A stretch of DNA of 64,000 nucleotides, from positions 1,798,001-1,862,000 of the forward strand of contig NZ_LR134533.1 in NCBI RefSeq assembly GCF_900638685.1, written 5' to 3'. A program made the translations under genes and the position numbers. This DNA comes from Neisseria weaveri. Its GTDB lineage: Bacteria > Pseudomonadota > Gammaproteobacteria > Burkholderiales > Neisseriaceae. Of the stretch, positions 27,394 through 36,473 are shown in pieces. The notes under the pieces are model-generated. The model worked only from the letters and a program-made list of their open reading frames with translations, ran no database searches and was not told where the DNA came from. Position 1 is the stretch's first letter; each line of letters opens with the position of its first letter.

Positions 27394-27966
27394 ATGACAT
27401 ATGAAATTCAAGCTACTGTTCGCGAAAATCAGGGCACTGGTGCGAGCCGCCGCCTGCGTCGCGAAGGCCAAATTCCTGCTGTATTGTACGGTGAGGGTCA
27501 GGAGCCTGTAGCAATTACTGTAGATCACAAAACAGTATTCTACGCTTTGGCGAAAGAGTCTTTCCACACCGCTTTGATTAAATTGACTTTGAATGGTAAA
27601 ACCCAAGACGTAATCGTGCGCGATTTCCAAATGCACCCATTCCGTCAAGAAGTTCAACATATCGATTTCCAAGCTGTTGATGCAACTAAACCTGTTCGTA
27701 TCCGTGTTCCATTGCATATTGTTAATGCAGAAACTTCACAAGCTGTTAAGCTGCAAGGCGGTCGTGTATCACTTTTGAATACTACTGTTGAAGTAGTTTC
27801 TTTGCCAAAAGATATTCCTGCTGCTTTAGAATTAGATTGTTCTTCTGTGGTAGCCGGTAATATTTTGCATTTGTCAGATATCAAGTTCCCGGAAGGCGTT
27901 GCTAGTGTTGCATTGAAGCGTGATGCAAATTTGGCTGTAGCTACTGTAACGGGTAAAAAACGTTAA
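27394..27966 (+). CDS. rplY: Ribosomal protein L25 (long, Ctc type)
   Basis: The 190-residue protein binds 5S rRNA. The N-terminal L25 domain (about residues 1-95) contains [25 protein letters not shown] and [20 protein letters not shown]. The C-terminal TL5-like beta domain (about residues 96-190) has [11 protein letters not shown]. The order prs-rplY is usual in Neisseria. A single DUS (27330-27341) lies between them. TTTTGGAG precedes the ATG. Confidence 0.95.
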   Translation: MTYEIQATVRENQGTGASRRLRREGQIPAVLYGEGQEPVAITVDHKTVFYALAKESFHTALIKLTLNGKTQDVIVRDFQMHPFRQEVQHIDFQAVDATKPVRIRVPLHIVNAETSQAVKLQGGRVSLLNTTVEVVSLPKDIPAALELDCSSVVAGNILHLSDIKFPEGVASVALKRDANLAVATVTGKKR

Positions 27967-27985
27967 TAATTAATTTATTTAATTA

Positions 27986-28020
27986 AAAACTCATCTTTAA
28001 TAGTGTTAAAGATGGGTTTT
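27986..28020 (+). terminator. rplY terminator
   Basis: AAAACTCATCTTTAA and TTAAAGATGGGTTTT surround a five-base loop, then T-rich sequence. Confidence 0.88.
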
Positions 28021-28469
28021 TTTATTTTAAAGATAATTGCAATATTTCTTTAATTTTGATGTCTATAGATATATTTGCTAATTTGAGGTGTAATCAAGTA
28101 TGACTCCGTGTTGGTTTATAAATTTTTGATAGTTTTATGATATTTTAATTATGTGTGCAAAATTTTCTAATAAGTGTGTAAAAAATACAAAATGAGAAAA
28201 ACAATTCTACTTATTTAAGGAAATATCCAATTGTCTTGTTATTATCATGTAAAATAATAACCTTAGTATTAGTACCTTTGTATTGTACTTTCAAGGGGGA
28301 ATATTGACCTTTTATCTTTCTTCTGGAGAATAGGTTGAATAAAATGGTATTCTACACATCTTAATTATTAATTAAGATGTGTTTGTATAAAACGGATTGG
28401 CTAATGGTTTTAAGTTGGCTGTAAATCAAAAATAAAATAGCACAGATAATCTTTGGTAGTCTGAATAAA
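28021..28469 (+). promoter_or_regulatory. AT-rich leader of the type I secretion genes, with a large dyad
   Basis: This 449-base gap contains no convincing gene. A possible promoter is TTGTCT (28231-28236) with AATAAT (28253-28258), 16 bases apart, but the match is weak. At 28354-28382 there is a perfect inverted repeat of 14 bases per arm, ACACATCTTAATTA and its complement around one T. It is about 88 bases before the tolC-type start. The dyad has no T-run, so it could be an operator or an mRNA structure. No DUS is present in this stretch. Confidence 0.5.
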
Positions 28470-29738
28470 ATGCGAAAAAATATATTGAAAAATTACGGAT
28501 TAAAAGGTGCTCTGGTTGCAGCTTTAGGCGTATGTGGAATGCAGCATATTGAAGCAAAAGAACTCCAAGAAATTTTAAGGTATTCTTTGGTTTCTGATCC
28601 CGTGCTTTTGGAAGCGAAAGCAACTGAAAATGCAGCAAAAAGTACTACAAAAGCAACACGTGCCCGTCATTTCCCGGTTTTAGCTCTTACAGGCACTCAA
28701 ATGTTAGCGCAAAAACACAAAAATGACAGTGATGATGTGGAAAGCGGTTTTGGTGTAAGGGGAAGCTTGAATCTTTATTCTTGGGGTGGAATAAATGCAG
28801 CAGTTCGCCGTGATAAGCACAAAGAAACGTACCAACACCATAAATATTTTGAAACACAAGAACAGTTGGGTAATGAGATAGGTAAGTTATATATTTCAGC
28901 ACTGCGTGCAAAAGAATCATTACTGGTTAATCAGCAAAGTCTGATGAGACACAATAATCTATTAAAAGATTTGGGTATTGTTGTTAAATATGATAGTGGC
29001 CGTAGATCGGAGCTGGTAGAAGCTCAAGCTCGTCAGTTACAGGTAAAAACTAGGATTGCCGAGCTTAGTCGTACAATGGAATTATCACTTAGTAGGCTAT
29101 CTAAGTATACAGGTAAGAGGCTTACAGCAAAAGATTTAGAGGATCCTTTCAGGGGGTATTCTGCTGAAGCTTTGATTGAAAAATTTAAAAATTATAATAA
29201 TAAAAGCTTGAATCCTTCTTATTTGGCTCAGCAAGCGGAACGCAATAGTGTTCATGCGGACTTGGATGTTGTTAAAGCCGAACGGTTGCCTGCGATTAAT
29301 CTTGAAGGTAGTGTTACTCGTGATAGAAAAGAGCTGTATCTGAATATGTCATGGAATGTTCTAGATATGGCGGCCAGGCATAATGTTGAAAGAAATGCAC
29401 AGGCTTTGATTGCGGCGGAATCTAAATCAGAGCAAATTCTTCGGGATGTGGAAGAGAAGGCACGTACATCTGAAATTGACATGTTGCAAAGCGAACAGAG
29501 AGCAGAAATTACGGCGCAACATATTTCTGCGCAAAAAGAAGTCGTTAAAAATTATGAGCTGCAATTCAAAATTGCCAGAAGAACATTAACTGATGTTTTG
29601 GGAGCTTATAATGAATTGTCTGGTATAGAACAGGAAAATATAACTGCCCGTAATGACTTTAGGGATGCTGCATTGGAGTACTTGGTTTCTCAATCTCAAG
29701 TTGCCCGTTGGGCCGGTATTGCACCTCGGAAAGATTAA
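28470..29738 (+). CDS. TolC-family outer-membrane channel of a type I secretion system
   Basis: The 422-residue outer-membrane efflux protein has a signal peptide (about residues 1-29, MQHIEAK follows). It has the two repeated helical halves typical of TolC: DPVLLEAKATENAAKSTTKA then, in the second repeat, NPSYLAQQAERNSVHADLDV and KAERLPAINLEGSV. The C-terminal part has RRTLTDVLGAYNELSGIEQENITARNDF. It forms the exit duct for the ABC transporter and fusion protein encoded next. Base composition is clearly lower in G+C than most of the window. Confidence 0.88.
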   Translation: MRKNILKNYGLKGALVAALGVCGMQHIEAKELQEILRYSLVSDPVLLEAKATENAAKSTTKATRARHFPVLALTGTQMLAQKHKNDSDDVESGFGVRGSLNLYSWGGINAAVRRDKHKETYQHHKYFETQEQLGNEIGKLYISALRAKESLLVNQQSLMRHNNLLKDLGIVVKYDSGRRSELVEAQARQLQVKTRIAELSRTMELSLSRLSKYTGKRLTAKDLEDPFRGYSAEALIEKFKNYNNKSLNPSYLAQQAERNSVHADLDVVKAERLPAINLEGSVTRDRKELYLNMSWNVLDMAARHNVERNAQALIAAESKSEQILRDVEEKARTSEIDMLQSEQRAEITAQHISAQKEVVKNYELQFKIARRTLTDVLGAYNELSGIEQENITARNDFRDAALEYLVSQSQVARWAGIAPRKD

Positions 29739-29767
29739 TATATTATTTTCAATACAGAAGAATTATT

Positions 29768-31933
29768 ATGAAATCTATAATTGAACACATTGCTTTAGCT
29801 ACTCGTTTGCTTGGGGCTCCGGTTTCAGAAGCGGCGCTTTCGGCGGAGGTAGTACGGGATCAAAATTTAAATGTTAATTTTCATTCATTAACAGAGGTTT
29901 TGCGTAGCCACGGATTTGAAAATACGCTTTCTAAAAGAAATCTGGTTGATATTCCTTCGTTGGCAGTGCCCGTGGTTTTGATTCTTCATAATGAAGAAGC
30001 AGCAGTCGTTACACAAATAGAGGGGTCTGGTAATGAGAGAAAATATTTAGTACGTCAAACAGATGGTTTGGCGCAGGAGTTAACGCATGACCAATTATCG
30101 GTTCTTTATTTAGGTTATTGTTGGTTTATTAAACCTAAGATGGTATCTGATGCTCGATCTGATTTGCCTGAATATCATTTGCCTAAAGCATGGTTTTGGA
30201 AAGTAATTTGGAGATTTAGAGGTTATTATTACCAAGTAATTTTAGCAACGTTTATTATTAACTTCTTGGCCTTGGTTAGCTCATTGTATGTTATGAATGT
30301 GTATGACAGGGTTATTCCGAACCAAGCGTACGAAACCTTATGGGTTTTAAGTATAGGTGTAGTTTTGGCAATCAGTTTTGAATTTGCAGCTAAATTGATT
30401 CGTGGACATTTGACTGATATTGCCGGTAAAAAAGCAGACTTAATTATTAGCTCTGCATTATTCAGACGAGTTATGTCTTTGCGATTGGCAGACCGTCCAG
30501 CTTCAGCTGGTTCATATGCGAATAATCTGCGAGAATTTGAGGCGGTTCGTGAATTTATGACCAGTGCTAGCTTATTGACTTTGGTGGACTTACCTTTCTT
30601 GTTGCTGTTTATTACAGTCATAGCAATTGTCGGCGGAAAATTGGCCCTAGTTCCGTTAACTATTATTCCGATTGTTGTGATTGTAGGATTTTTAGTTCAG
30701 CGCCCACTGTCTAAATATATTAATGAATCCATGAAAGAGTCTTCTCAACGTTCAGGTTTGGCTGTAGAAGCGATTGAGGGTATTGAGACACTGAAAACCA
30801 ATAATGCTACTTCTTGGGCACAACAGAGATGGGATGAATATACTGCAAAAACTTCCGCTTCATCTATTAAGGTTAAAGATACCAGCAATTTCATGATTAA
30901 TTTTGCAGTATGTATGCAGCAACTTAATACTGTAGGCTTGGTATTATTGGGTACCTATTTAATTCATGCAGAGAACCATGCGGATCGTATTACCATGGGT
31001 GCATTGATTGCTTCAGTAATTTTGTCAGGTCGTGCCCTGGCTCCGTTGTCTCAAATTGCAGGTTTGGCAACCCGTTTTCAGCAGGCCAAGTTGGCATTGG
31101 ATGGCTTAAATCAAATCGTTGAGAGACCTATAGAAAGAAGTCCCGAGCGTAAATACATTTCTTTAGACTATGTTCAAGGTGCTATTGGCTTTGACAATGT
31201 ATCGTTTAAATATAAAGCAGATAGTAGTCCTGCTGTAAGTGATCTTCGTTTGAATATCCGCCCTGGTGAGAAAGTAGGTATTTTAGGCCGTATCGGTAGT
31301 GGTAAAAGTACGATGCTTAAGCTGGCGAGTGGCTTATATGATACTGAACAAGGCAGCGTTACTTTAGATGGTGTTGATATGCGCCAGCTGGATCCTAACT
31401 TTTTAAGAAATCAGGTGGTCTTGTTGAGCCAATCCCCTAGATTATTTTTAGGAACCTTAAGGGAAAATATGGATTTGGCGCGCTTGGACGGCTATTCGAC
31501 GGATCAGGATTTGTTGATTGCATTAAGACGTTTTGGATTAGATAAAATTATTCGTAGTCATCCGCGCGGATTAGATATGCCTCTTGGTGAAGACGGTTTA
31601 GGTTTGTCAGGAGGTCAAAAACAAATTATTGCATTGGCACGTATGACCTTACGTAATCCTAGAGTTGTATTGTTGGATGAGCCGACTACCGGTTTAGACC
31701 AAGCAACTGAGCGTTCAGCTCTAAATGCGATTGCTCAATGGGGTAAAGATAAAACCATGGTTTTGGTGACACATCGTCCCCAAGTATTGCAAATAGTGAA
31801 TCGTATTATAGTTATGGATAACGGCCGGGTTGTGATGGATGGCCCCCGAGATTTAGTTTTGCAAAAGTTAATGCAAAATGAAAATCAAAATAAAAATGAT
31901 AAGCCGCAGGTTGAAATGGAAGCGGCTGCTTAA
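29768..31933 (+). CDS. Type I secretion ABC transporter with C39-like domain (HlyB/LapB type)
   Basis: The predicted product has 721 residues from MKSIIEHIALATRLLG. The N-terminal domain (about 1-125) has the C39 peptidase fold but no catalytic Cys at the expected place, so it should bind the substrate rather than cut it. Six transmembrane segments follow (about 160-430). The ATPase domain has Walker A GRIGSGKSTML, signature LSGGQKQIIALARM, Walker B VVLLDEPTTGLD and the H-loop THRPQ. The N-terminal sequence resembles the LssB/LapB branch that exports large RTX adhesins more than toxin exporters, judged from memory. Confidence 0.9.
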   Translation: MKSIIEHIALATRLLGAPVSEAALSAEVVRDQNLNVNFHSLTEVLRSHGFENTLSKRNLVDIPSLAVPVVLILHNEEAAVVTQIEGSGNERKYLVRQTDGLAQELTHDQLSVLYLGYCWFIKPKMVSDARSDLPEYHLPKAWFWKVIWRFRGYYYQVILATFIINFLALVSSLYVMNVYDRVIPNQAYETLWVLSIGVVLAISFEFAAKLIRGHLTDIAGKKADLIISSALFRRVMSLRLADRPASAGSYANNLREFEAVREFMTSASLLTLVDLPFLLLFITVIAIVGGKLALVPLTIIPIVVIVGFLVQRPLSKYINESMKESSQRSGLAVEAIEGIETLKTNNATSWAQQRWDEYTAKTSASSIKVKDTSNFMINFAVCMQQLNTVGLVLLGTYLIHAENHADRITMGALIASVILSGRALAPLSQIAGLATRFQQAKLALDGLNQIVERPIERSPERKYISLDYVQGAIGFDNVSFKYKADSSPAVSDLRLNIRPGEKVGILGRIGSGKSTMLKLASGLYDTEQGSVTLDGVDMRQLDPNFLRNQVVLLSQSPRLFLGTLRENMDLARLDGYSTDQDLLIALRRFGLDKIIRSHPRGLDMPLGEDGLGLSGGQKQIIALARMTLRNPRVVLLDEPTTGLDQATERSALNAIAQWGKDKTMVLVTHRPQVLQIVNRIIVMDNGRVVMDGPRDLVLQKLMQNENQNKNDKPQVEMEAAA

Positions 31934-31998
31934 AAGTTAAATTATGGATAGGCTTTTCAGACGGCCTTGATTTAAACCTTGTTAAGGTATCTAACATT

Positions 31999-33225
31999 AT
32001 GAGTAGCGAACAAAACGTCAAATCCAAAGACATGGCATTGATTAATGATTTGAATGCCGCGTTGCAAAAAGAAAAACATAGTGGGCAGTTTTGGGTCATT
32101 ATTTTACTATTTGTTTTTTTAGTAGTTTTAGTTATTTGGGCTTATAACAGTCCTATCGAAGAAGTGACAAGAGGCCAAGGGAATGTTATCCCGAGCAGTC
32201 GTGAGCAAATTGTTCAAAGTTTGGATCCTGGTATCATTACCGAAATGAAGGTAAAAGAAGGGGATATAGTAGAAAAAGATCAGGTATTATTGAAATTGGA
32301 TGATACTCGTAGCTCTGCAATTTTGCGCGAAAGTGAAGCCAAGGTGGAAAACTTGGAAGCTATGATTGCGCGATTAAAAGCTGAAGCATATGGCACTGAG
32401 TTAGTCTTTCCAACTAATATAGGGAAAGAATTGCGCCAGCGTGAGCAAGCTGCGTTTTCGGCACGCCGACGAGCAGTAACAGATGCCATTCAAGGATTAA
32501 CAATCAGTAAAGCTGCTCTAGACAAGGAAATCAGCATTACTGCGCCGATGGTTGCTCACGGTGTTGTCTCTGAAGTTGAACTTTTAAGAATGAAACGTGA
32601 GTCTAGTGATTTGGCTTTACAGATTTCAGAACGTCGTAACCGTTATATGGCAGATGCTAATAACGAGTTGGTACAAGCAGAATCTGAACTTGCTCAGGCA
32701 AAAGAAAATATGGCTATGCGTGCGGATCCTGTTGAAAGGGCAATGATTCGTGCACCTATGAGAGGTATTGTAAAAGATATTAAGATTAATACTGTCGGTG
32801 GTGTGGTTAATGTAGGTCAAGATATTATGACTATCGTACCTTTGGACGACAAGTTATTGGTTGAAGCTTATATCCGCCCGCAAGATGTAGCATTTTTAAG
32901 TCCTGGTCTGCCGGCAGTGGTGAAAATTAGTGCCTATGACTACGCAATTTATGGTGGTTTGGATGGAAAAGTAACCCTGATTAGTCCGGACACTATGAGT
33001 AATAATGGTGCACGTGCTAATGATTTGAAGTTAGATCCTAACCAGGTTTATTATAGGATTTTGGTTCAAACTACTAATAATAGTTTGAAAGATAAAAATG
33101 GTAAGGATATGCCTATTATTCCGGGTATGGTTGCAACGGTAGATGTGAAGACTGGTGAGAAAACGGTATTTCAATACTTGATTAAACCGATTACTCGTAT
33201 GAAACAAGCTTTAAGAGAGCGTTGA
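31999..33225 (+). CDS. Type I secretion membrane fusion protein (HlyD/LapC type)
   Basis: The 408-residue protein has a short cytoplasmic N-terminus and one transmembrane helix (FWVIILLFVFLVVLVIWAY, about residues 31-49). A periplasmic part has a lipoyl half-motif (GIITEMKVKEGDIVEKDQVL), a long coiled-coil hairpin (about 110-250), a second lipoyl half (IRAPMRGIVKDI) and the C-terminal beta domain ending in GEKTVFQYLIKPITRMKQAL RER, the family signature. It links the ABC transporter to the outer-membrane channel. A DUS (31956-31967) lies in the gap before it. Confidence 0.92.
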   Translation: MSSEQNVKSKDMALINDLNAALQKEKHSGQFWVIILLFVFLVVLVIWAYNSPIEEVTRGQGNVIPSSREQIVQSLDPGIITEMKVKEGDIVEKDQVLLKLDDTRSSAILRESEAKVENLEAMIARLKAEAYGTELVFPTNIGKELRQREQAAFSARRRAVTDAIQGLTISKAALDKEISITAPMVAHGVVSEVELLRMKRESSDLALQISERRNRYMADANNELVQAESELAQAKENMAMRADPVERAMIRAPMRGIVKDIKINTVGGVVNVGQDIMTIVPLDDKLLVEAYIRPQDVAFLSPGLPAVVKISAYDYAIYGGLDGKVTLISPDTMSNNGARANDLKLDPNQVYYRILVQTTNNSLKDKNGKDMPIIPGMVATVDVKTGEKTVFQYLIKPITRMKQALRER

Positions 33226-33242
33226 TAGTATGCTTCTCGAGG

Positions 33243-33271
33243 AAAAAGAGATGCCTTTGGCATCTCTTTTT
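33243..33271. terminator. Terminator of the type I secretion operon
   Basis: AAAAAGAGATGCC, three loop bases and GGCATCTCTTTTT follow closely after the fusion-protein gene. Confidence 0.92.
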
Positions 33272-33478
33272 TATATATTTAATGAATTTAATTTTGGATT
33301 AAGGTATCTAATATGACATTTTGGCAGTAGCGAAAAAGCAATTGGTTTTATGATTGCTAAAATTAGCTTTTAAACTTCACTAATAACAGACTAATTTTGT
33401 TCTGTTAAATTTAATGATAAGAATATTTTGAAATCATTCGATTAAAGTATACTGTAACCTTAAAAATGGGAAGAAAAT

Positions 33479-34495
33479 ATGTTTAAATCTATGGCAGTTT
33501 GCCGTTTGTTGGCTGTTTCTCTTGCGTGCATGGCACTACCTGCATGTGCCGATGGTAGTGAAAATGGCCAAAAACATGGTAATAAAACTGAATCGAATTA
33601 TGAAACAACCAATTTTTATCAGTTGTCACAGATGTATGAGCCGTCAGGGGTTGTACAACTTGCTGATGGCAGAATTTTGGTTGTAGAAGATGAAGCCAAA
33701 CGTGCATTTAATCTGTTGTCTTTTGGCAAGGATGGTCACCTCAAAGAAAGTGAGGATGATGATTCGGCATTGATGGGAGGCTTTAAAAAACAGCTTACCG
33801 ACTTAGAGGCGTTGTCCAAAGATTCTCAAGGTTGGATATACGCAATAAGTTCTCACTCTGAGACAAAACAAAATGAGCGTCTTATAGATCGCGAGCATTT
33901 ATTTCGTTTTAGAATTAATGGGAACAAGGCAGAGAAAATTAGTTATGCACCTAACTTAAAAGATGCCTTAGGAAGTTCTGATGCAATATTACAAAGTATC
34001 AAGCAGCAAACCGGGCGCAGTATTGATTTTCACACTATGAATGTTGAGGGTATGCATTATGATCAACATACCGATCGTTTATTGCTAGCATTCCGAGCTC
34101 CTTTCAGCTTGATTGTTCCGATCGAAAACCATGATGCAATGTTTTCAAAAGGAGCCCAGCCTAAATTTGGTAAGCCGGTGGTATTAAAGTTAAAAGGTGG
34201 AGGTATCCGCTCTCTAACCTATGATCCTGTTCTTAAATCCTACTTATTGGCAAACGAGGTTACGGGAAGTAATGGCAAAGGCCAATCGCAATTGTGGACT
34301 TGGGATGGGAAAGCAGAATCCGAATTGGTTGAGCTCAACTTGCCTGAAAGTCCCAAACTGAAAAATATTGAAGCGGTCGAATCTGTAGTATTTAACGATA
34401 AACCTTATTTGTTGTTGATGGGTGATGAGGGTAGCGTTAAAAAACAACGGCCTGCACGCTATTTGTTGCTGGATTACAGTGATCTGAATAAATAA
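33479..34495 (+). CDS. Secreted DUF3616-like beta-propeller protein of unknown function
   Basis: The 338-residue protein has an N-terminal signal peptide (about residues 1-24, MALPACADG). Repeated beta-blade motifs are visible: EPSGVVQLADGRILVVEDEA, LTDLEALSKDSQGWIYAISS HS, NVEGMHYDQHTDRLLLAFRA and KGGGIRSLTYDPVLKSYLLA. These resemble the DUF3616/phytase-like propeller families, but the assignment is tentative. It is separated from the secretion genes by a terminator and a gap of about 200 AT-rich bases, so it has its own promoter. It is periplasmic or lipid-anchored. No function is proposed. Confidence 0.65.
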   Translation: MFKSMAVCRLLAVSLACMALPACADGSENGQKHGNKTESNYETTNFYQLSQMYEPSGVVQLADGRILVVEDEAKRAFNLLSFGKDGHLKESEDDDSALMGGFKKQLTDLEALSKDSQGWIYAISSHSETKQNERLIDREHLFRFRINGNKAEKISYAPNLKDALGSSDAILQSIKQQTGRSIDFHTMNVEGMHYDQHTDRLLLAFRAPFSLIVPIENHDAMFSKGAQPKFGKPVVLKLKGGGIRSLTYDPVLKSYLLANEVTGSNGKGQSQLWTWDGKAESELVELNLPESPKLKNIEAVESVVFNDKPYLLLMGDEGSVKKQRPARYLLLDYSDLNK

Positions 34496-34527
34496 ATTTT
34501 TATACTTTCTTGTATTGAAAAATAATA

Positions 34528-34561
34528 AAGACCAAATTTCTCATACGATGAATTTGGTCTT
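34528..34561. terminator. Bidirectional terminator between convergent genes
   Basis: AAGACCAAATT and AATTTGGTCTT surround a 12-base loop after the propeller-protein gene. A single reverse DUS lies a little further on (34601-34612). Confidence 0.8.
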
Positions 34562-34630
34562 CATTATTTTAGCTGCTGTATAATTTCAACAGGTTCAGTT
34601 TTCAGACGGCCTTAGTATCTAATTAAAGCA

Positions 34631-35302
34631 TTATAAAAACCGGGCAATAATAAAACTGATCACAAATACTGCAACCATAAGCAGAATGGTGGTAATGTTT
34701 CCAGAAATATTTTTCTTTTTAGGCATGAGAGCAGAAGATAGCAGGTTACCACCTTGCTCTTCTCTCATTTTTTGCTCTAATTCTGCTCGGATTTGTTTCC
34801 TTAATCGTTGTTCTTCAGCTTCTTTTTCTAACTGCAATTTGTGGGCGATTTCACTTTGCCTGCGGGCTTCGAAAGCCAGTTTTTCTTGCCATTCTATGCG
34901 TTTTCTTGCAATGTTTTCTTCCGAAAGGGCATAGATAAATTCATGGCAGGTAGGGCACTCTGTTGCTTCGGGATTTTCAAGCATGGTTTGGCAAACAGGA
35001 CATTGTGACAGCGTTTTGGGATTGTCTTCCTCAAGCTCCTGCTCTGCTTCGGGTGCAAACTCCAAGGAGCGTCTGGTAATGACATCCAAGCCTATATAGC
35101 TGAAATAATGCTGGGCATTTTCACGCTCTTCCGGGGTACAGTGCTCGGCAATAATGGCTTGGGGGCGTTCTTTTAAGGCCCAAATCAAATCTTCGGCTTC
35201 TTTTTCAGATAAGTTTTCCCGTATAGAAGCGTCAATCCTATCTTTACTGATGTTGGGAGGATATGAGACATAGACGTCATAAAATCTTTTTTGCTTATTC
35301 AT
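34631..35302 (-). CDS. Tail-anchored zinc-ribbon, coiled-coil protein of unknown function
   Basis: This 223-residue protein was not recognised. The N-terminal domain (about 1-80) is a small alpha/beta fold (FYDVYVSYPPNISKDRIDAS). A zinc ribbon CPVCQT-x9-CPTCHE follows at about 98-117. A charged helical region, probably coiled coil (about 128-185, rich in Lys/Arg/Glu/Gln), comes next. A single hydrophobic C-terminal helix ends in FVISFIIARFL. The topology suggests a cytoplasmic protein anchored by its C-terminus to the inner membrane. It is alone on its strand. Confidence 0.75.
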   Translation of the reverse strand: MNKQKRFYDVYVSYPPNISKDRIDASIRENLSEKEAEDLIWALKERPQAIIAEHCTPEERENAQHYFSYIGLDVITRRSLEFAPEAEQELEEDNPKTLSQCPVCQTMLENPEATECPTCHEFIYALSEENIARKRIEWQEKLAFEARRQSEIAHKLQLEKEAEEQRLRKQIRAELEQKMREEQGGNLLSSALMPKKKNISGNITTILLMVAVFVISFIIARFL

Positions 35303-35676
35303 TATTAATCCATTAGAAAAAGCTAAGTTTATTTTTGTTAATAGTCATTTTATCTTTTATAAATATGACTTGTAAATATTAAAAGTTGGTTGGTACGGTT
35401 TAAGAAAGTTAAATTTTACAGGTTTTGTCTTGAACGTGGGAATGTAGACAAGTATTTATTATATTTCATTTGATACTATTTTATTTGAAATAATATATTT
35501 AAATATTTAATTTAAGATAAGCGGTCATTTTTTAAAATAAATGGTTTTTGATGCATTTTAAATATTTATTAGACATGTAAGTGGAATTAATTATGATATA
35601 TAGATATTAAATTGATAATAAAGCCTCCGGTCTTCCAGAGGCTTTATTTTTCTAAGGTTACATATAAACAGCATAT
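35303..35676. other. AT-rich gene-free gap with a terminator
   Basis: This 374-base stretch is strongly AT-rich with no open frame that I trust. Its only clear structure is the terminator dyad at 35617-35648. It presumably holds the promoter of the zinc-ribbon gene. It has no DUS. Confidence 0.6.
35617..35648. terminator. Terminator of the mltG-tmk-holB-pilZ-tatD region
   Basis: AATAAAGCCTC and GAGGCTTTATT surround a ten-base loop, with T-run on one strand and A-run on the other. It lies just after the tatD stop. Confidence 0.85.
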
Positions 35677-36444
35677 TTATTGTGGAATTTTATTAAATAG
35701 ATTGTAAAAATTTTGCGTAGTTGCTGCTGCTATTTCTTCCAAAGAAGCAGAGCGTAATTGTGCGATAAACTCAGCGGTATATTTAACATAAGCAGGCTCG
35801 TTGGTTTTGCTGCGTTTGGGAACAGGGGCTAAAAACGGGGCGTCGGTTTCAACCAACATCCTGTCTAGTGGAACATATTTTGCGGCTTCTTGTATTTCTG
35901 CTGCATTTTTGAATGTCACGATTCCTGAAAATGATATATAGAATCCTAAATCCAAAGCAGCTTTGGCGATTGCAACATTTTCCGTAAAGCAGTGAATGAC
36001 TCCGGCGTGTGCCTGCTGCTCTTTTAAGATGCGTATGGTGTCTTCCGCTGCTTTCCTGGTATGGACGATTAAAGGCAGTTTGCTTTGATTGGCTACCTGG
36101 ATATGATTGATGAACCGTTGGTGTTGCCAGGTTAAATCTCCTTGGCACCAGTGGTAATCCAAGCCGGTTTCACCTATTCCGACAACTTTAGGATGTGTGC
36201 TGTGACTGATTAATTCCTCAACAGTAAATTCTTCGGCATCTTTTTCATCCGGGTGGATGCCGACGGTAGCAAAGATATTGTGATGGTTTTCCGCAATGGC
36301 CAAAACTTCTTCAAAGCTTTTTTTGCTGACACTGATGGCAAGCGCTTTAGCCACATGGTTATCGGCCATGTTGGCAAGTATTTCGGGCAAGCGGTCGCTT
36401 AGCCCTGTGAAGTTCAAGTGGCAATGTGAATCTATTAGTTGCAT
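35677..36444 (-). CDS. tatD: TatD family metal-dependent hydrolase/DNase
   Basis: The 255-residue TIM-barrel metallo-hydrolase has the N-terminal metal motif IDSHCHLNF (His-x-His). Further motifs are TVGIHPDE, GETGLDYHW (Glu ligand), VHTRKAAEDT (His), GVIHCFTEN (His) and ETDAPFLAP (Asp). TatD-type proteins act as 3'-5' exonucleases in DNA repair or RNA turnover. It sits in the holB-pilZ-tatD gene order common to Proteobacteria, 29 bases after pilZ. Confidence 0.93.
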   Translation of the reverse strand: MQLIDSHCHLNFTGLSDRLPEILANMADNHVAKALAISVSKKSFEEVLAIAENHHNIFATVGIHPDEKDAEEFTVEELISHSTHPKVVGIGETGLDYHWCQGDLTWQHQRFINHIQVANQSKLPLIVHTRKAAEDTIRILKEQQAHAGVIHCFTENVAIAKAALDLGFYISFSGIVTFKNAAEIQEAAKYVPLDRMLVETDAPFLAPVPKRSKTNEPAYVKYTAEFIAQLRSASLEEIAAATTQNFYNLFNKIPQ

Positions 36445-36473
36445 GGTATTGTCTGTCGGCGTCAGTGTTTTGT

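Noticed and set aside
28470..34495. Calling the AT-rich secretion segment a genomic island with defined ends
   Set aside because: No integrase, no direct repeats and flanking genes are also moderately AT-rich, so boundaries cannot be supported.
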